64,000 bases of DNA from Sphingomonas endophytica (GCF_014199415.1 NZ_JACIJN010000001.1:124001-188000), one strand, 5' to 3'. Positions 25,037 to 34,982 are shown, numbered from the stretch's first letter. The notes: generated by a model from the letters alone, not told the origin. Translations and numbers: made by a program.

Positions 25037-26317
25037 ATGACCGATCCACGACCTGCGCCGCTCAAGGCGGGTGGCAACATCCGCTGGGTAATCTGCGCCC
25101 TGCTGTTCTTCGCCACCACCATCAATTACATCGACCGGCAGGTCATCGGCATCCTCAAGCCCACGCTGCAATCCGAGCTCGGCTGGTCCGAGATCGATTA
25201 TGGCACGATCGTCTTCTGGTTCCAGGCCGCCTATGCGATCGGGTTGCTGGCGTGCGGGCCGATCATCGACAAGGTCGGGTCGAAGCTCGGCTACGCCGCG
25301 GCGATTACCTTGTGGAGCGTCGCGGCGATGGTGCACGCGCTGGTGCGCAGCCCCGGGGGCTTCGCGATGGCGCGCTTCGCACTCGGGCTCGGCGAGGCCG
25401 CGAACTTCCCCGCCGCAATCAAGTCGGTCGCGGAATGGTTTCCGAAGAAGGAACGCGCGCTCGCGGCGGGCATCCTCAATGCCGGTGCCAATGTCGGCGC
25501 GATCGCGACCCCGATCGTCGTGCCGATGATCGCGCTTACGTACGGCTGGCAGGCGGCATTCCTCATAACCGGCGGGCTCGGTTTCATCTGGCTTGCGGCG
25601 TGGCTGCTCTTCTACCGCGCCCCCGGCCAGCACCCGCGCGTCGGCGCGCAGGAACTCGCCTATATCGCCGCCGATCAGGACAATGACGCCGGCACCGCAC
25701 CGATCCCGTGGGCGCAGCTGTTCCGCCGCCGCGCGACCTGGGCGTTCGTGATCGCCAAGTTCCTGACCGATCCGGTCTGGTACCTCTTCCTCTTCTGGCT
25801 GCCCGATTTCTTCGCCAAGCGGCACGGCCTCGACCTCAAGACCTTCGGTCCGCCGCTGATTGCGGTGTATCTGCTCGCCGACGTCGGCAGCATCGGTGGC
25901 GGCTGGCTGTCGTCGGCGCTCATCAAGCGCGGCTTCAGCGTCAATGCCGGACGCAAGCTCGCGCTGCTCGCCTCGGCGATCCTCGTGACGCCGATCGTGT
26001 TCGCCAGCAGCGTGTCGAGCCTGACTGCGGCGGTGGCGATCATCGGGCTGGCGGCGGCCGCACACCAGGGCTGGTCGTCCAACCTCTACACGATGGTCTC
26101 CGACACCTTTCCGCGCACCTCGATCGCCTCGGTGATGGGGATCGGCGGTGCGGCAGGTGCGATCGGCGGCATGATCATGGCGAAATATGTCGGGCAGGTG
26201 CTGGAGACGGTCGGCACCTACGTGCCGGTGTTCCTGTGGGCGGGCAGCGCCTATTTGATCGCGCTGCTGCTGGTCCACCTTCTGGTTCCGAGGCTCGATC
26301 CGAAAGCCGCCAGCTAA
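25037..26317 (+). CDS. MFS transporter of the hexuronate/anion:cation symporter type (ExuT-like)
   Basis: 426 aa with about 12 hydrophobic segments. The first helix region ALLFFATTINYIDRQVIGIL is the ACS-family hallmark (NYIDR). It is followed by GPIIDKVGSKLGY (loop 2-3 motif) and ALGLGEAANFPAAIKSVAEW, typical of ExuT/GudP-like sugar-acid permeases. It would take the periplasmic product, such as a sugar acid or keto sugar, into the cytoplasm. It is 14 bp after the TonB receptor and co-directional, so they form one unit downstream of gntR. The substrate is inferred only from the family and context. Confidence 0.92.
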   Translation: MTDPRPAPLKAGGNIRWVICALLFFATTINYIDRQVIGILKPTLQSELGWSEIDYGTIVFWFQAAYAIGLLACGPIIDKVGSKLGYAAAITLWSVAAMVHALVRSPGGFAMARFALGLGEAANFPAAIKSVAEWFPKKERALAAGILNAGANVGAIATPIVVPMIALTYGWQAAFLITGGLGFIWLAAWLLFYRAPGQHPRVGAQELAYIAADQDNDAGTAPIPWAQLFRRRATWAFVIAKFLTDPVWYLFLFWLPDFFAKRHGLDLKTFGPPLIAVYLLADVGSIGGGWLSSALIKRGFSVNAGRKLALLASAILVTPIVFASSVSSLTAAVAIIGLAAAAHQGWSSNLYTMVSDTFPRTSIASVMGIGGAAGAIGGMIMAKYVGQVLETVGTYVPVFLWAGSAYLIALLLVHLLVPRLDPKAAS

Positions 26318-26321
26318 TTCT

Positions 26322-26352
26322 TCGTCGCTCCGGATCTGAGCCGGGGCGACGA
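26322..26352. terminator. Bidirectional hairpin between the MFS gene and glpK
   Basis: 12-bp arms (26322-26333 and 26341-26352, one T-G wobble) close a 7-nt loop. They lie between the stops of two convergent genes. No clear T-run follows. Position and symmetry suggest termination from both sides. Confidence 0.55.
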
Positions 26353-26367
26353 TCGAAAGCGAACGGC

Positions 26368-27864
26368 TTATCCCCGCACGGTCAGCGTCTTGGCCAGCGC
26401 AGCGTGCCAGCCCTCCGCCAGCGTCGCGCGCGCGCCGTTCGGCATCTTCGGCTCGAAACACGCCCCGCGCGCCCAGGTCGCCGCCAGCGCGTCGAGGTCC
26501 TTCCACACGCCGGTCGCCAGCCCGGCGTGGAACGCCGCGCCAAGCGCCGTGGTCTCCAGATGCCGCGGCCGCTCGACCGGCACCCGCAACATGTCGGCGA
26601 GGAACTGGCATAGCCAGTCGTTCGCTGCCATCCCGCCATCGACGCGGATCGTCGCCGGGGGATCGCCGCCGTCGGCCACCATCGCATCGGCCAGATCCAT
26701 CGTCTGGTAGCCGACCGCTTCCAGCGCCGCGCGCGCCAGATGCGCCTGCGTCGATCCCAGCGTCAGCCCGAAGATCGCGCCGCGCGCATCCGGGTCCCAA
26801 TGCGGCGCGCCAAGCCCGACGAAGGCCGGGACCATATAGACGCCGTGGCTGTCGGGCACCTGCGTCGCCATATCGTCGGTGTCGCGCGCATGGGTGATGA
26901 CCCCGATCCCGTCGCGCAGCCACTTCACCGCCGCCCCGGCGATGAAGATCGAGCCCTCCAGCGCATAGGTCACCTGTCCGTCCAACCGGTATGCCGGTGT
27001 CGTCAGCAGGCGATGTTCGGACGCGACCGCTTCCTCGCCGGTGTTGAGCAGCATGAAGCAGCCGGTGCCATAGGTCGATTTGACCATTCCCTTGGCAAAA
27101 CATGCCTGCCCGAACAGCGCCGCCTGCTGGTCGCCCGCCACCCCGGCAATCGGGATCGCGGCATCGAACAATCCGTCGGCGGTGTGGCCGAAGAGATGGC
27201 TGTTGTCGTGAACCTCGGGCAGCAACCCGGCCGGCACGTCGAAGAGTGCGCACAGATCCTCGTCCCAGCGTTGCGCATGGATGTCGTACAGCAACGTGCG
27301 GCTGGCGTTGGTGATGTCGGTCGCGTGGACCGCCCCCCCGGTCAGCCGCCACAGCAGGAAGCTGTCGATCGTCCCGAACGCCAACTCGCCGTTGTCCGCC
27401 CGCGCGCGCGCGCCGTCGACATGGTCGAGGATCCACGCCAGCTTGGTCGCCGAAAAGTACGGATCGAGCAGCAGCCCGGTTTTGGCGCGCACGGCGCTTT
27501 CGTGCCCCGCTTCCTTCAACCGCGCGCACAGCTCGGCGGTGCGGCGATCCTGCCAGACGATCGCGTGGTGGATCGCGTCGCCGGTCGCCCGGTCCCAGAC
27601 CACCACCGTCTCGCGCTGGTTGGTGATCCCGATGCCCGCAATTCCGTCGGCGCCGATGCCGCTCGCCGCCAGCGCCTCGCGCGCGGTCGCCAGCGTATCG
27701 CGCCAGATGTCTTCGGGATCGTGCTCGACCCAGCCGGGCTGCGGATAATGTTGCGCGAACTCGCGCTGCGCGGTCGCCACCGCGCGCGTTTCGGCGTCGA
27801 AGATGATCGCGCGCGTCGAGGTGGTGCCTTGGTCGATCGCCAGAATATGCTGCGGAGCCGCCAC
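26368..27864 (-). CDS. glpK: Glycerol kinase
   Basis: 498 aa, close to the 502 aa of the E. coli enzyme. It phosphorylates glycerol to sn-glycerol-3-phosphate. FGGY-kinase motifs are present: [16 protein letters not shown] at the N-terminus, [14 protein letters not shown] (about 80), [13 protein letters not shown] (about 265) and [17 protein letters not shown] (about 405). The start is GTG 27864, preceded by GAGGAGAAAGAC. It is 17 bp downstream of glpF on the same strand, so the facilitator and kinase are one operon. glpD reads divergently from the other side of glpF. Confidence 0.97.
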   Translation of the reverse strand: MAAPQHILAIDQGTTSTRAIIFDAETRAVATAQREFAQHYPQPGWVEHDPEDIWRDTLATAREALAASGIGADGIAGIGITNQRETVVVWDRATGDAIHHAIVWQDRRTAELCARLKEAGHESAVRAKTGLLLDPYFSATKLAWILDHVDGARARADNGELAFGTIDSFLLWRLTGGAVHATDITNASRTLLYDIHAQRWDEDLCALFDVPAGLLPEVHDNSHLFGHTADGLFDAAIPIAGVAGDQQAALFGQACFAKGMVKSTYGTGCFMLLNTGEEAVASEHRLLTTPAYRLDGQVTYALEGSIFIAGAAVKWLRDGIGVITHARDTDDMATQVPDSHGVYMVPAFVGLGAPHWDPDARGAIFGLTLGSTQAHLARAALEAVGYQTMDLADAMVADGGDPPATIRVDGGMAANDWLCQFLADMLRVPVERPRHLETTALGAAFHAGLATGVWKDLDALAATWARGACFEPKMPNGARATLAEGWHAALAKTLTVRG

Positions 27865-27881
27865 GTCTTTCTCCTCGACTC

Positions 27882-28676
27882 TCAGTGATGCGCGTGGGGC
27901 GGCAGGTACGGCCGCACCAGATATTGGTAGACGCTCGCCCCGGTGACGCCGCCGACCAGCGGTCCGGCGATGGGCACCCACCAGTAATTGCCCGGTCCCG
28001 GCAGCGCACTCTCACCCCAGCCCATCAGCCAGCAGAACAGCCGCGGACCGAAATCCCGCGCCGGGTTGATCGGCCAGCCCTCCAGATAGCCGGCCGCGGC
28101 GCCGATGCACGCCACCAGCAGGCCGATGATCAGCGCGCTGGCATTCGCCATCGGCGCCTGCGTGTTGAACTCGTCGGTGATCGCGAAGATGCCAAGCAAC
28201 AGGATCGCGGTCAGCACCACCTCGTCCCAAAAGGCATGAACCGGGGTGATATGCGCACCCGGCGCGGTGAAGAACACCCCGGCCGCGCCGCCGCCCGCGC
28301 GAGTCAGCCCGTGCGCGCTGTTAAACGCCTCGATCACCGGCCCGAACAATTGATAGACCAGCGCCGCCCCGATCATCGCGCCGATCACCTGCGCCACCAC
28401 GTACGGCAGCACCTTGCGCTTGGGAAAGTCCCGGAAGATCGCCAGCGCGAGCGTCACCGCCGGATTGGCATGCGTTCCGGACACCGCGCCGGTCACATAG
28501 ATCGCCAGCGTCACCGCCAGCCCCCAGGCGATGCAGACGCCCCAGTAAGCGGTGGCATAAGGGCTGGGATCGTAGAGGATCAGCATCGCCGCCGCGGAAT
28601 CGCCCAGCGTGATGATGATCGTCACCGCCAGTGCCTCGGCGATCAATTCGCCCCTGAAGCCATGCTGCCCCGTCAT
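27882..28676 (-). CDS. glpF: Glycerol uptake facilitator (aquaglyceroporin)
   Basis: 264 aa MIP-family channel with six membrane segments and two half-helices. Both NPA boxes are visible: [14 protein letters not shown] (first) and [12 protein letters not shown] (second). The Asp after the second box is the glycerol-channel marker. It lets glycerol diffuse through the inner membrane, where GlpK traps it. The ATG at 28676 is preceded by AGGGCGGCGC. It is divergent from glpD across about 130 bp; I see no glpR regulator in the window. Confidence 0.96.
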   Translation of the reverse strand: MTGQHGFRGELIAEALAVTIIITLGDSAAAMLILYDPSPYATAYWGVCIAWGLAVTLAIYVTGAVSGTHANPAVTLALAIFRDFPKRKVLPYVVAQVIGAMIGAALVYQLFGPVIEAFNSAHGLTRAGGGAAGVFFTAPGAHITPVHAFWDEVVLTAILLLGIFAITDEFNTQAPMANASALIIGLLVACIGAAAGYLEGWPINPARDFGPRLFCWLMGWGESALPGPGNYWWVPIAGPLVGGVTGASVYQYLVRPYLPPHAHH

Positions 28677-28809
28677 GCGCCGCCCTCCCCTGCGCCTCGT
28701 GCGGGCGCTGGCTGATACCTTCCTGTGTTTGCAACGAAGGTCAATGCCGGTTTGAAGCGTCGCCCACACTTGGCATATGTTGGCGCACTATCTTAGCGAC
28801 GAGGCGCCT

Positions 28810-30330
28810 GTGCAGCATTCGACCGAACCAGCCGCCTCTGACACCGACCTGCTGATCGTCGGCGGCGGCATCAACGGCACCGGGATCGCGCGCGACGCGG
28901 CGGGGCGGGGACTGTCGGTCATGCTTGTCGAGCAGGACGATCTGGCGAGCCACACCTCATCCGCCTCCACCAAGCTGATCCACGGCGGTCTGCGCTATCT
29001 CGAATATCGCGAGTTCCGGCTGGTCCGCGAGGCATTGATCGAGCGCGAGCGGCTGTGGCGGATGGCACCGCACATCATCTGGCCGCTCGAGTTCGTCCTG
29101 CCGCAAGGCAATTCGCCGCGCCCGGCCTGGCTCGTACGGCTCGGGCTGTTCCTCTACGACCATCTCGGCGGGCGGAAGCGCCTGCCCGCGACCCGCACCG
29201 TGGCGCTCGATCACGACCCTGTCGGTCTCGGGCTGAAGCCCGGCGATCCCAAGGCGTTCGTCTATTCGGATTGCTGGGTCGAGGACAGTCGGCTGGTCGT
29301 GCTGAACGCGCGCGACGCCGCCGATCGTGGCGCAACCATCCTGACGCGCACCCGGCTGGTCGACGCCCGTCGCGACGCCGGCGGATGGGCCGCGACGATC
29401 GCCGATGACAAGGGTGAGCGGACGGTTCGGGCGCGCGCGCTCGTCAACGCCGCCGGGCCATGGGTCGCCGAGGTGCTCGGCAAGGTGCCCGATGCGCGAC
29501 GCGACCGCAGTGTACGACTGGTCAAGGGCAGTCACATCGTCGTGCCGCGGCTTTACGACGGTGCGCATGCCTTCCTGCTCCAGAACCCCGACCGGCGGGT
29601 GGTGTTCGCGATCCCCTATGAGCAGCAGTACACGCTCGTCGGCACCACCGACGAGGCCTGGCAGGGTGAGCCGGGTCGCGCGACGATCGACGCGGCCGAA
29701 ACAGCGTACCTGCTCGAAACGATCGACCGCTATTTCGAGCGGCCCGTGGCACCGGCGGAGATCGTCTGGAGCTATTCCGGCATCCGTCCGCTCTACGACG
29801 ATCACGCCGCCAGCGCCTCTGCGGTCACCCGCGACTATGTGATCGATCTGGATACGGGCGAGGACGGCGCGCCGATGCTCAGCATCTTTGGTGGCAAGAT
29901 CACGACCTATCGCAAGCTTGCGGAACATGCACTGCAGGAACTCGCGCGCTTCTTCCCGGCGGCGGGGCCGGCATGGACCGCGGGGGCGGCGCTGCCCGGC
30001 GGCGATCTGCCGGACGGCGATTTTGATCGCTATCTCGCCACGCTGGGGCAACGCTATCCCGCGTTCCCGGCACCCCTGCTCCGCCGCCTCGCACGTGCCT
30101 ATGGCACATGGGTGGAGCGCTTGCTGGCCGACGCGCAGAGCCCAGCCGATCTTGGCGAGGAGCTTGGCGGCGGGTTGTTCGGTCGCGAGGTCGACTATCT
30201 CAGAACAGTCGAGTGGGCGCGTTCAGCCGAGGACATCCTCTATCGACGCAGCAAGCTCGGCCTGCACGTCCCGGCCGGCACCGCCGCGCGTGTCGATCGC
30301 TATCTGGCCGGCCTTGCCGACGATCAGTGA
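28810..30330 (+). CDS. glpD: Aerobic glycerol-3-phosphate dehydrogenase
   Basis: 506 aa FAD enzyme at the inner membrane, oxidising glycerol-3-phosphate to DHAP with electrons to quinone. The FAD-binding motif DLLIVGGGINGTGIARDAAG is at the N-terminus. HTSSASTKLIHGGLRYLEYR, VNAAGPWV and the C-terminal FGGKITTYRKLAEHAL are GlpD/GlpA signatures. GTG 28810 (GAGG upstream) is preferred over an in-frame ATG at 28777, which lacks a ribosome-binding site. It completes glycerol catabolism with the divergent glpFK. Its last seven bases overlap the convergent PilZ gene. Confidence 0.96.
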   Translation: MQHSTEPAASDTDLLIVGGGINGTGIARDAAGRGLSVMLVEQDDLASHTSSASTKLIHGGLRYLEYREFRLVREALIERERLWRMAPHIIWPLEFVLPQGNSPRPAWLVRLGLFLYDHLGGRKRLPATRTVALDHDPVGLGLKPGDPKAFVYSDCWVEDSRLVVLNARDAADRGATILTRTRLVDARRDAGGWAATIADDKGERTVRARALVNAAGPWVAEVLGKVPDARRDRSVRLVKGSHIVVPRLYDGAHAFLLQNPDRRVVFAIPYEQQYTLVGTTDEAWQGEPGRATIDAAETAYLLETIDRYFERPVAPAEIVWSYSGIRPLYDDHAASASAVTRDYVIDLDTGEDGAPMLSIFGGKITTYRKLAEHALQELARFFPAAGPAWTAGAALPGGDLPDGDFDRYLATLGQRYPAFPAPLLRRLARAYGTWVERLLADAQSPADLGEELGGGLFGREVDYLRTVEWARSAEDILYRRSKLGLHVPAGTAARVDRYLAGLADDQ

Positions 30331-30647
30331 ATGAGCCCGTGACGACTGACCAAGGCGTTGAAGGCATCGGCCGAAAGCGGTGAGGCGAAGACGCACCCCG
30401 CCACCAGATCGTCCGCCCACACCACCATCGCGGCGATCATGCCGAGCCCCGGCAGGTTCAGCCAGATCGGCTGGTTACGGTCCATACTGGAAAAGGTCAG
30501 CAGGCGGCAGCCGTGCTCCGACAGATCGACGACCTTGCACAGGGTGCGGGCCATGCCGCTCTGCTCGGCAGGAGTCTCAAGCTCCAGCCGCGCGCGCTTG
30601 CTGCGGCGGAGCGGGCGAGCGGCAGGGGTATATTCGGCTGCGAACAT
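30324..30647 (-). CDS. PilZ-domain protein, probable c-di-GMP receptor
   Basis: 107 aa, essentially a single PilZ domain. The two c-di-GMP motifs appear to be present: RxxxR in LRRSKRARLE near residue 15 and [D/N]xSxxG as VDLSEHGCRL (about residue 42). No other domain or membrane segment is seen. Single-domain PilZ proteins bind c-di-GMP and act on a partner, often in motility or polysaccharide synthesis. The stop overlaps the glpD stop by seven bases (convergent). The partner cannot be inferred from the neighbours. Confidence 0.85.
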   Translation of the reverse strand: MFAAEYTPAARPLRRSKRARLELETPAEQSGMARTLCKVVDLSEHGCRLLTFSSMDRNQPIWLNLPGLGMIAAMVVWADDLVAGCVFASPLSADAFNALVSRHGLIH

Positions 30648-30697
30648 GGCGGCGACCCTACGCCGCCATGCTTAACGCGAAGTTAAGGCTGTCGCGC

Positions 30698-30928
30698 TTA
30701 CTTGCGCAGCGTGAGCCCGCCACCGAAGCGCTTGTTGAAGCGCGCGACCTGGCCGCCCGAGTCAAGCAGCTGACCGCGGCCGCCGGTCCATGCCGGGTGC
30801 GCCAGCGGGTCGATTTCCAGCGTCATCGTGTCGCCTTCCTTGCCCCAGGTGGAGCGGGTCTCGTACACGGTGCCGTCGGTCATCTGGACCTTGATCATGT
30901 GATAGTCGGGATGCGTGTCTTTCTTCAT
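30698..30928 (-). CDS. rpmE: 50S ribosomal protein L31, zinc-free form
   Basis: 76 aa. It starts [20 protein letters not shown] and ends [14 protein letters not shown], a typical L31. No cysteine is present, so this is the C-minus, zinc-independent type. The ATG at 30928 has CGGAGC upstream; a much longer in-frame reading upstream has no support. It is a single gene between PilZ and fabZ. Confidence 0.96.
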   Translation of the reverse strand: MKKDTHPDYHMIKVQMTDGTVYETRSTWGKEGDTMTLEIDPLAHPAWTGGRGQLLDSGGQVARFNKRFGGGLTLRK

Positions 30929-31020
30929 GGTCGTGCTCCGAAATGGCTGGTTCCGACCAGCCTGAAAGGAAGGCGCGCGCCTAATCGAAACGCGCGCCGA
31001 AGTCAAAGTCTGTGGTGCGA

Positions 31021-31509
31021 TCAGCCGCGCTTGGGCGGGTCCGCGATCATCGCCGTGAAATTGGCTTCCGCGGCGACCTGACCGTCGATCTTCGCCACCC
31101 CGGCGAACTTGCACACCGACGAGCGCTTCTGCACGAACGCGACCTCGAGCGAGAGCAGCACGCCGGGTTCGACCGGCTTGCGGAACTTAGCCCCCTCGAT
31201 GGCCATGAAATAGACCAGCTTGCCCGAGCCGGCGAGCCCGAGGCTCTCGACCGCGAGCACGCCCGCTGCCTGCGCCAGCGCCTCTACGATCAGCACGCCC
31301 GGCATGATCGGGCGTCCGGGGAAATGCCCCTGGAAGAAACCTTCGTTGATCGTCACGGCCTTGGTCGCGCGGATCGAGCGATCGCGAACGATCTCCTCGA
31401 CCCGGTCGACCAGCAGCATCGGATAACGATGCGGCAGCACCGCCACCACGTCCACGATGTCGAGCGGGCCGATCGGCCCGCCCGTCGTGTCGGCCGGCGC
31501 GTCGCTCAC
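31021..31509 (-). CDS. fabZ: 3-hydroxyacyl-[ACP] dehydratase FabZ
   Basis: 162 aa hotdog-fold dehydratase of type II fatty-acid synthesis. The motifs [13 protein letters not shown] (catalytic His) and [20 protein letters not shown] (catalytic Glu) are intact. The GTG at 31509 overlaps the stop of the skp gene in a GTGA arrangement. In most Gram-negatives lpxD lies between skp and fabZ and lpxA follows; neither is here. The gene is the end of the bamA-skp-fabZ set. Confidence 0.97.
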   Translation of the reverse strand: MSDAPADTTGGPIGPLDIVDVVAVLPHRYPMLLVDRVEEIVRDRSIRATKAVTINEGFFQGHFPGRPIMPGVLIVEALAQAAGVLAVESLGLAGSGKLVYFMAIEGAKFRKPVEPGVLLSLEVAFVQKRSSVCKFAGVAKIDGQVAAEANFTAMIADPPKRG

Positions 31510-32171
31510 CGGCCGGTGGGCGCGCGGGTGGTTGCGGCCGGAGCCGCGGCGGCAGCGGCCGGCGCTGCGGCGCCCTGCGCGTCACCTTGTTGGCCCGGCT
31601 GCCAGTTCGCCGGCGGCGTGATGCCGACGGTCGGCACGAGACGGTCGAGCTCGGCGGTGATCGCCGCGGTGATGTCGGCGGTCGGCTGCGCGAACAGCGC
31701 CGAGTTCGGCCGCAGCAGCAGGCTGACGTTCTTGGCGCGCACCGCGCCGTTCACCGCGTCGGGCAGCTTGGCCGAGATCTGCTCGATCGCATAGGCCTGC
31801 GCGCGGCTCGCCGGCGCGGTCAGCCGCTGCAGCTCGGCATTGGCGGTCTGTTCGCGGGTCTGGATCGCCTGCGCCTGCGTACGCAGCGACGCCTCGGTCG
31901 CACCCGGGGCGGCGGCGGCCTTCTGATAGGCGGCGACGAGCGGCTGCAACTCGGTGGTGATCGCCTGGCGACGCGTGTTCGCCTGATCGAGCTGCGCCTT
32001 GTAGGTCGTCTGGATCTGCGTGCGCGCGGTCGCCCACGCCTTGGAATTGGCCACCGCCGCCTCGGGATCGCCCACGGCGATGCCGGCGACCTGCGCGGTC
32101 GCGGTGGCGGCGGTGAACGCGCCCGGCGTCACGAGCGCCGCGGCGAGCAGGAGGTGCTTGAAGTTGGTCAT
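31506..32171 (-). CDS. skp: OmpH/Skp-family periplasmic chaperone
   Basis: 221 aa. A signal peptide ([20 protein letters not shown] to ATAQ) is followed by a long Gln/Ala/Thr-rich helical region (about 45-130) that fits the coiled-coil arms of Skp. It then has a C-terminal tail rich in Ala and Pro, not found in E. coli Skp. It carries unfolded outer-membrane proteins to the BAM complex. Its ATG shares a base with the bamA stop (TGATG) and its stop overlaps fabZ. Sequence similarity to Skp is weak; position and architecture carry the call. Confidence 0.85.
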   Translation of the reverse strand: MTNFKHLLLAAALVTPGAFTAATATAQVAGIAVGDPEAAVANSKAWATARTQIQTTYKAQLDQANTRRQAITTELQPLVAAYQKAAAAPGATEASLRTQAQAIQTREQTANAELQRLTAPASRAQAYAIEQISAKLPDAVNGAVRAKNVSLLLRPNSALFAQPTADITAAITAELDRLVPTVGITPPANWQPGQQGDAQGAAAPAAAAAAPAATTRAPTGR

Positions 32172-34906
32172 CAGAACTGAGTCCCTACGTTGAAGGTGAT
32201 AAGCTTGCGGTCGTCGCCCGGCTGCGAGATCAGCGCTTTGGCGAGATCGATGCGGAGCGGGCCGAATGGCGAATTCCAGTTCACGCCGATACCCACCGAG
32301 ACACGCGGCCGCGCCGAATTGCCAAGGAATTGCTCGTCAAACGGCTGCGACGCAATCTGCGGCGAGTTGGGGACAATACCGTTACACCCGCCATTGCCGT
32401 TCGGAATACCGGCGGCGCAGGTGGTCGGCACCAGCACGCCCGCCGCATTGACGTACGAATAAAGCGGGTTGCCCGCAGTGTCCTTGACCGGCAGCGGCAG
32501 CACGACGGTGTTGCCATTGGCGTCGGTCGTGGTCGGGAAGACCGCGGTCGGCAATGGCCGGGTGATGTTGAACAGGCTGCCGAACTGCGCATAGATCGAC
32601 GGCCGCAGCCCCATCTCGCGCGCGCCCGAACCGAGCGGCAGCTCGACCTCGAAGCGCCCGAGATAATAAGCGGTGCCGCCCAGCGCGTCATCGACGAGCT
32701 GATCGCGGTCGGTGATGAGCACCTGCTTGCCGGCGGAATCGGTCGTGTAATAACGCCGCTGCACGCGCGGCCCGACACCGCGAATGTCGAAGCCGCGGAA
32801 CTGCGGCTCGCCGAGATAGAAGCGGTCGTTGATGCGGATCCGGTCGATCCCCTCGCCGCGCGATTTCTCGAGCGACTTGATATAGCCGCCCTCGCCGACG
32901 AACGACCCGATGAAGCCGCTGCCCAGATTGACGAACTTCGAGAAGTCGAGCTTGGAGCGCAGATACTTCACGTCGCCGCCCAGCCCGGCGAAATCCTGGC
33001 TGAACACGAAGCGCTGCCCTGCGGTCGGGCGCAGGCGGCTGTTGAGGCTGTCGAAGATCAGCGAATAGCCGACCGACGAGGTCAGGCGATTGCCGAGCGA
33101 ATCGCACAGATAGCGTCCGGCCTTGAGCGGATCGCACTTGCCGTTGGTATAGAAGCTGTTCTGGTCGAGCCCGACTTCGTCATAGGAGAAGCCGTAGCGA
33201 CCGGCGAGCTGCCAATATTCGGTCAGCGGCACACCGGTGCGCACCTGGAAGCCGGTCGAAACCTGGCTGTAGGTGGTGTTGCGATTGGTGCCGATGAAGT
33301 TGAACGCATTGTAATCACGGCGGAACACGTCGACACCGAGCGCAATGTTCTTGTCGAAAATGTACGGCTCGGTGAAGCCGAGCTGGATCGACTTCGAATA
33401 GGTCGAGTAATTCACGCCGGCGCTGAGCGTCTGGCCCTTGCCGCGGAAGTTGTTCTGCGTGATGTTCGCCTGGATGATGAAGCGCTCGAGGCTCGAGAAG
33501 CCCGCCGAGAGCTGTAGCTGGCCGGTCGAACGCTCCTCGACATTGGCTTCGAGCACGACACGATCAGCGGCCGAACCCGGCGTCTGCTTGATCTCGAACT
33601 TGTCCTGAAAGAAGCCCAGCGAGTTGACGCGGTCCTGCGAGCGCTTGACCTGGAAGCTGTTGAACGCGTCACCCTCGCCGAGGCGTACCTCGCGGCGGAT
33701 CACCTTGTCCTGCGTCTGCGTGTTCCCGGTGATGTCGACACGCTCGACATAGGTACGCTGCGCCTGGCCGATGTGGAAGTTGATCGACATCGTCAACGAT
33801 TCGCGATCGCGCTGATATTCCGGCTGAACGTTGCTGAACGCATAGCCGAACAGCCCGGCGGTCTCGCTCAGATTGTCGATCGTGTCCTCGACCAGCTTGG
33901 CATTGTACCAGTCGCCCTTCTTGATCGGCAGCCCGGCGGCGAGCTTCTTGCCGTCGAAGTCGCGGATATCGCTGTCAACGGTCACGTCGCCGAACTTATA
34001 GCGCGGCCCTTCCTCCACCACATAGGTGATGATGAAGTCCTTGCGGTCCGGGGTCAGCTCGGCGACCGCCGAGGTCACGCGGAAATCGGCATAGCCTTCG
34101 GTAAGATAGAATTGCCGCAGCTTCTGCTGGTCGTAGGCGAGGCGATCCTGATCGTAGGACGTGCCCGACGACAGGAGCCGATAGAAGCGGGCTTCCTTGG
34201 TCGCCATCTGGGCGCGCAGCTTGCCGTCGTCGAATACCTGATTGCCGATGATGTTGATCTGGCGGACCTTCGACTTCGGCCCCTCGCTCACCTCGAAGAT
34301 CACGTCGACGCGGTTCTGGTCGAGGCTGACCATCTTCGGCTGAACGGTCGCGGCAAAGCGGCCCTGCCGACGATACAGCTCGATGATCCGCGCCACGTCG
34401 GCGCGCACGGCGGAGCGGGTGAAGATCTGCCGCGGCTTGAGGCGCACTTCCTTGCCGATCTTGTCTTCTTTCAGGCGCTTGTTGCCCTCGAAGATCACGC
34501 GGTTGATGATCGGGTTCTCGCGGACGCGGATCACGATGTTGCCGGTCGCCGCGCCGTCGATCTGCACGTCGGCGAACAGGTCGCTGGCGTACAGGTCCTT
34601 GATCGCCTGATCGAGCGTCTCGTTGGTGTAGCTGTCGCCCTGCCGCAGCTTGGTATAGCTCAGCGCCGTCTCCGGCTCGATCCGCTGCGTCCCCTCGACG
34701 CGCAGCGAGGTGATCGTGCGTGCGGCCGGCTGGGCGATCGCCGGTGCCTGCGCCGCGGCCGGGGCGGTCGCGGCCTGACGGGCGGGCGCGTTGGCGGCCG
34801 GGCGCGTCTGGGCGGTCGCGGCCAGCGGCACACCGGCCAGCATGGTGCAGCCCAGCAAGGTCGCCGAGGCACGCGCCCGCGAAGTCGAAGTGTTCAGCAC
34901 CGTCAC
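32171..34906 (-). CDS. bamA: Outer-membrane protein assembly factor BamA
   Basis: 911 aa. A signal peptide and an Ala/Pro-rich linker (to about residue 62) precede five POTRA domains (first begins ITSLRVEGTQRIEPETALSY; another begins RQINIIGNQVFDDGKL). An Omp85 barrel follows (from about 465), with the lid-lock motif region containing QFRGFDIRGVGPR and a terminal FNVGTQF ending in Phe. It inserts beta-barrel proteins into the outer membrane. It starts at GTG 34906 with AGGA upstream. It is 76 bp after rseP and overlaps skp by one base. The POTRA-preceding linker is longer than in E. coli. Confidence 0.97.
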   Translation of the reverse strand: MTVLNTSTSRARASATLLGCTMLAGVPLAATAQTRPAANAPARQAATAPAAAQAPAIAQPAARTITSLRVEGTQRIEPETALSYTKLRQGDSYTNETLDQAIKDLYASDLFADVQIDGAATGNIVIRVRENPIINRVIFEGNKRLKEDKIGKEVRLKPRQIFTRSAVRADVARIIELYRRQGRFAATVQPKMVSLDQNRVDVIFEVSEGPKSKVRQINIIGNQVFDDGKLRAQMATKEARFYRLLSSGTSYDQDRLAYDQQKLRQFYLTEGYADFRVTSAVAELTPDRKDFIITYVVEEGPRYKFGDVTVDSDIRDFDGKKLAAGLPIKKGDWYNAKLVEDTIDNLSETAGLFGYAFSNVQPEYQRDRESLTMSINFHIGQAQRTYVERVDITGNTQTQDKVIRREVRLGEGDAFNSFQVKRSQDRVNSLGFFQDKFEIKQTPGSAADRVVLEANVEERSTGQLQLSAGFSSLERFIIQANITQNNFRGKGQTLSAGVNYSTYSKSIQLGFTEPYIFDKNIALGVDVFRRDYNAFNFIGTNRNTTYSQVSTGFQVRTGVPLTEYWQLAGRYGFSYDEVGLDQNSFYTNGKCDPLKAGRYLCDSLGNRLTSSVGYSLIFDSLNSRLRPTAGQRFVFSQDFAGLGGDVKYLRSKLDFSKFVNLGSGFIGSFVGEGGYIKSLEKSRGEGIDRIRINDRFYLGEPQFRGFDIRGVGPRVQRRYYTTDSAGKQVLITDRDQLVDDALGGTAYYLGRFEVELPLGSGAREMGLRPSIYAQFGSLFNITRPLPTAVFPTTTDANGNTVVLPLPVKDTAGNPLYSYVNAAGVLVPTTCAAGIPNGNGGCNGIVPNSPQIASQPFDEQFLGNSARPRVSVGIGVNWNSPFGPLRIDLAKALISQPGDDRKLITFNVGTQF

Positions 34907-34982
34907 TGCAATCCTACCCGAGAGTAAACGCCGTCCATCCAGGCCCGGTCTTCGGCGCGTGCGCCGCCCTGCCTCACCTTGC

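Noticed and set aside
24992..28015. About 1000-codon open frame spanning the MFS gene antisense and running into glpK
   Set aside because: Composition typical of an antisense frame; it covers genes with intact motifs in the other frames.
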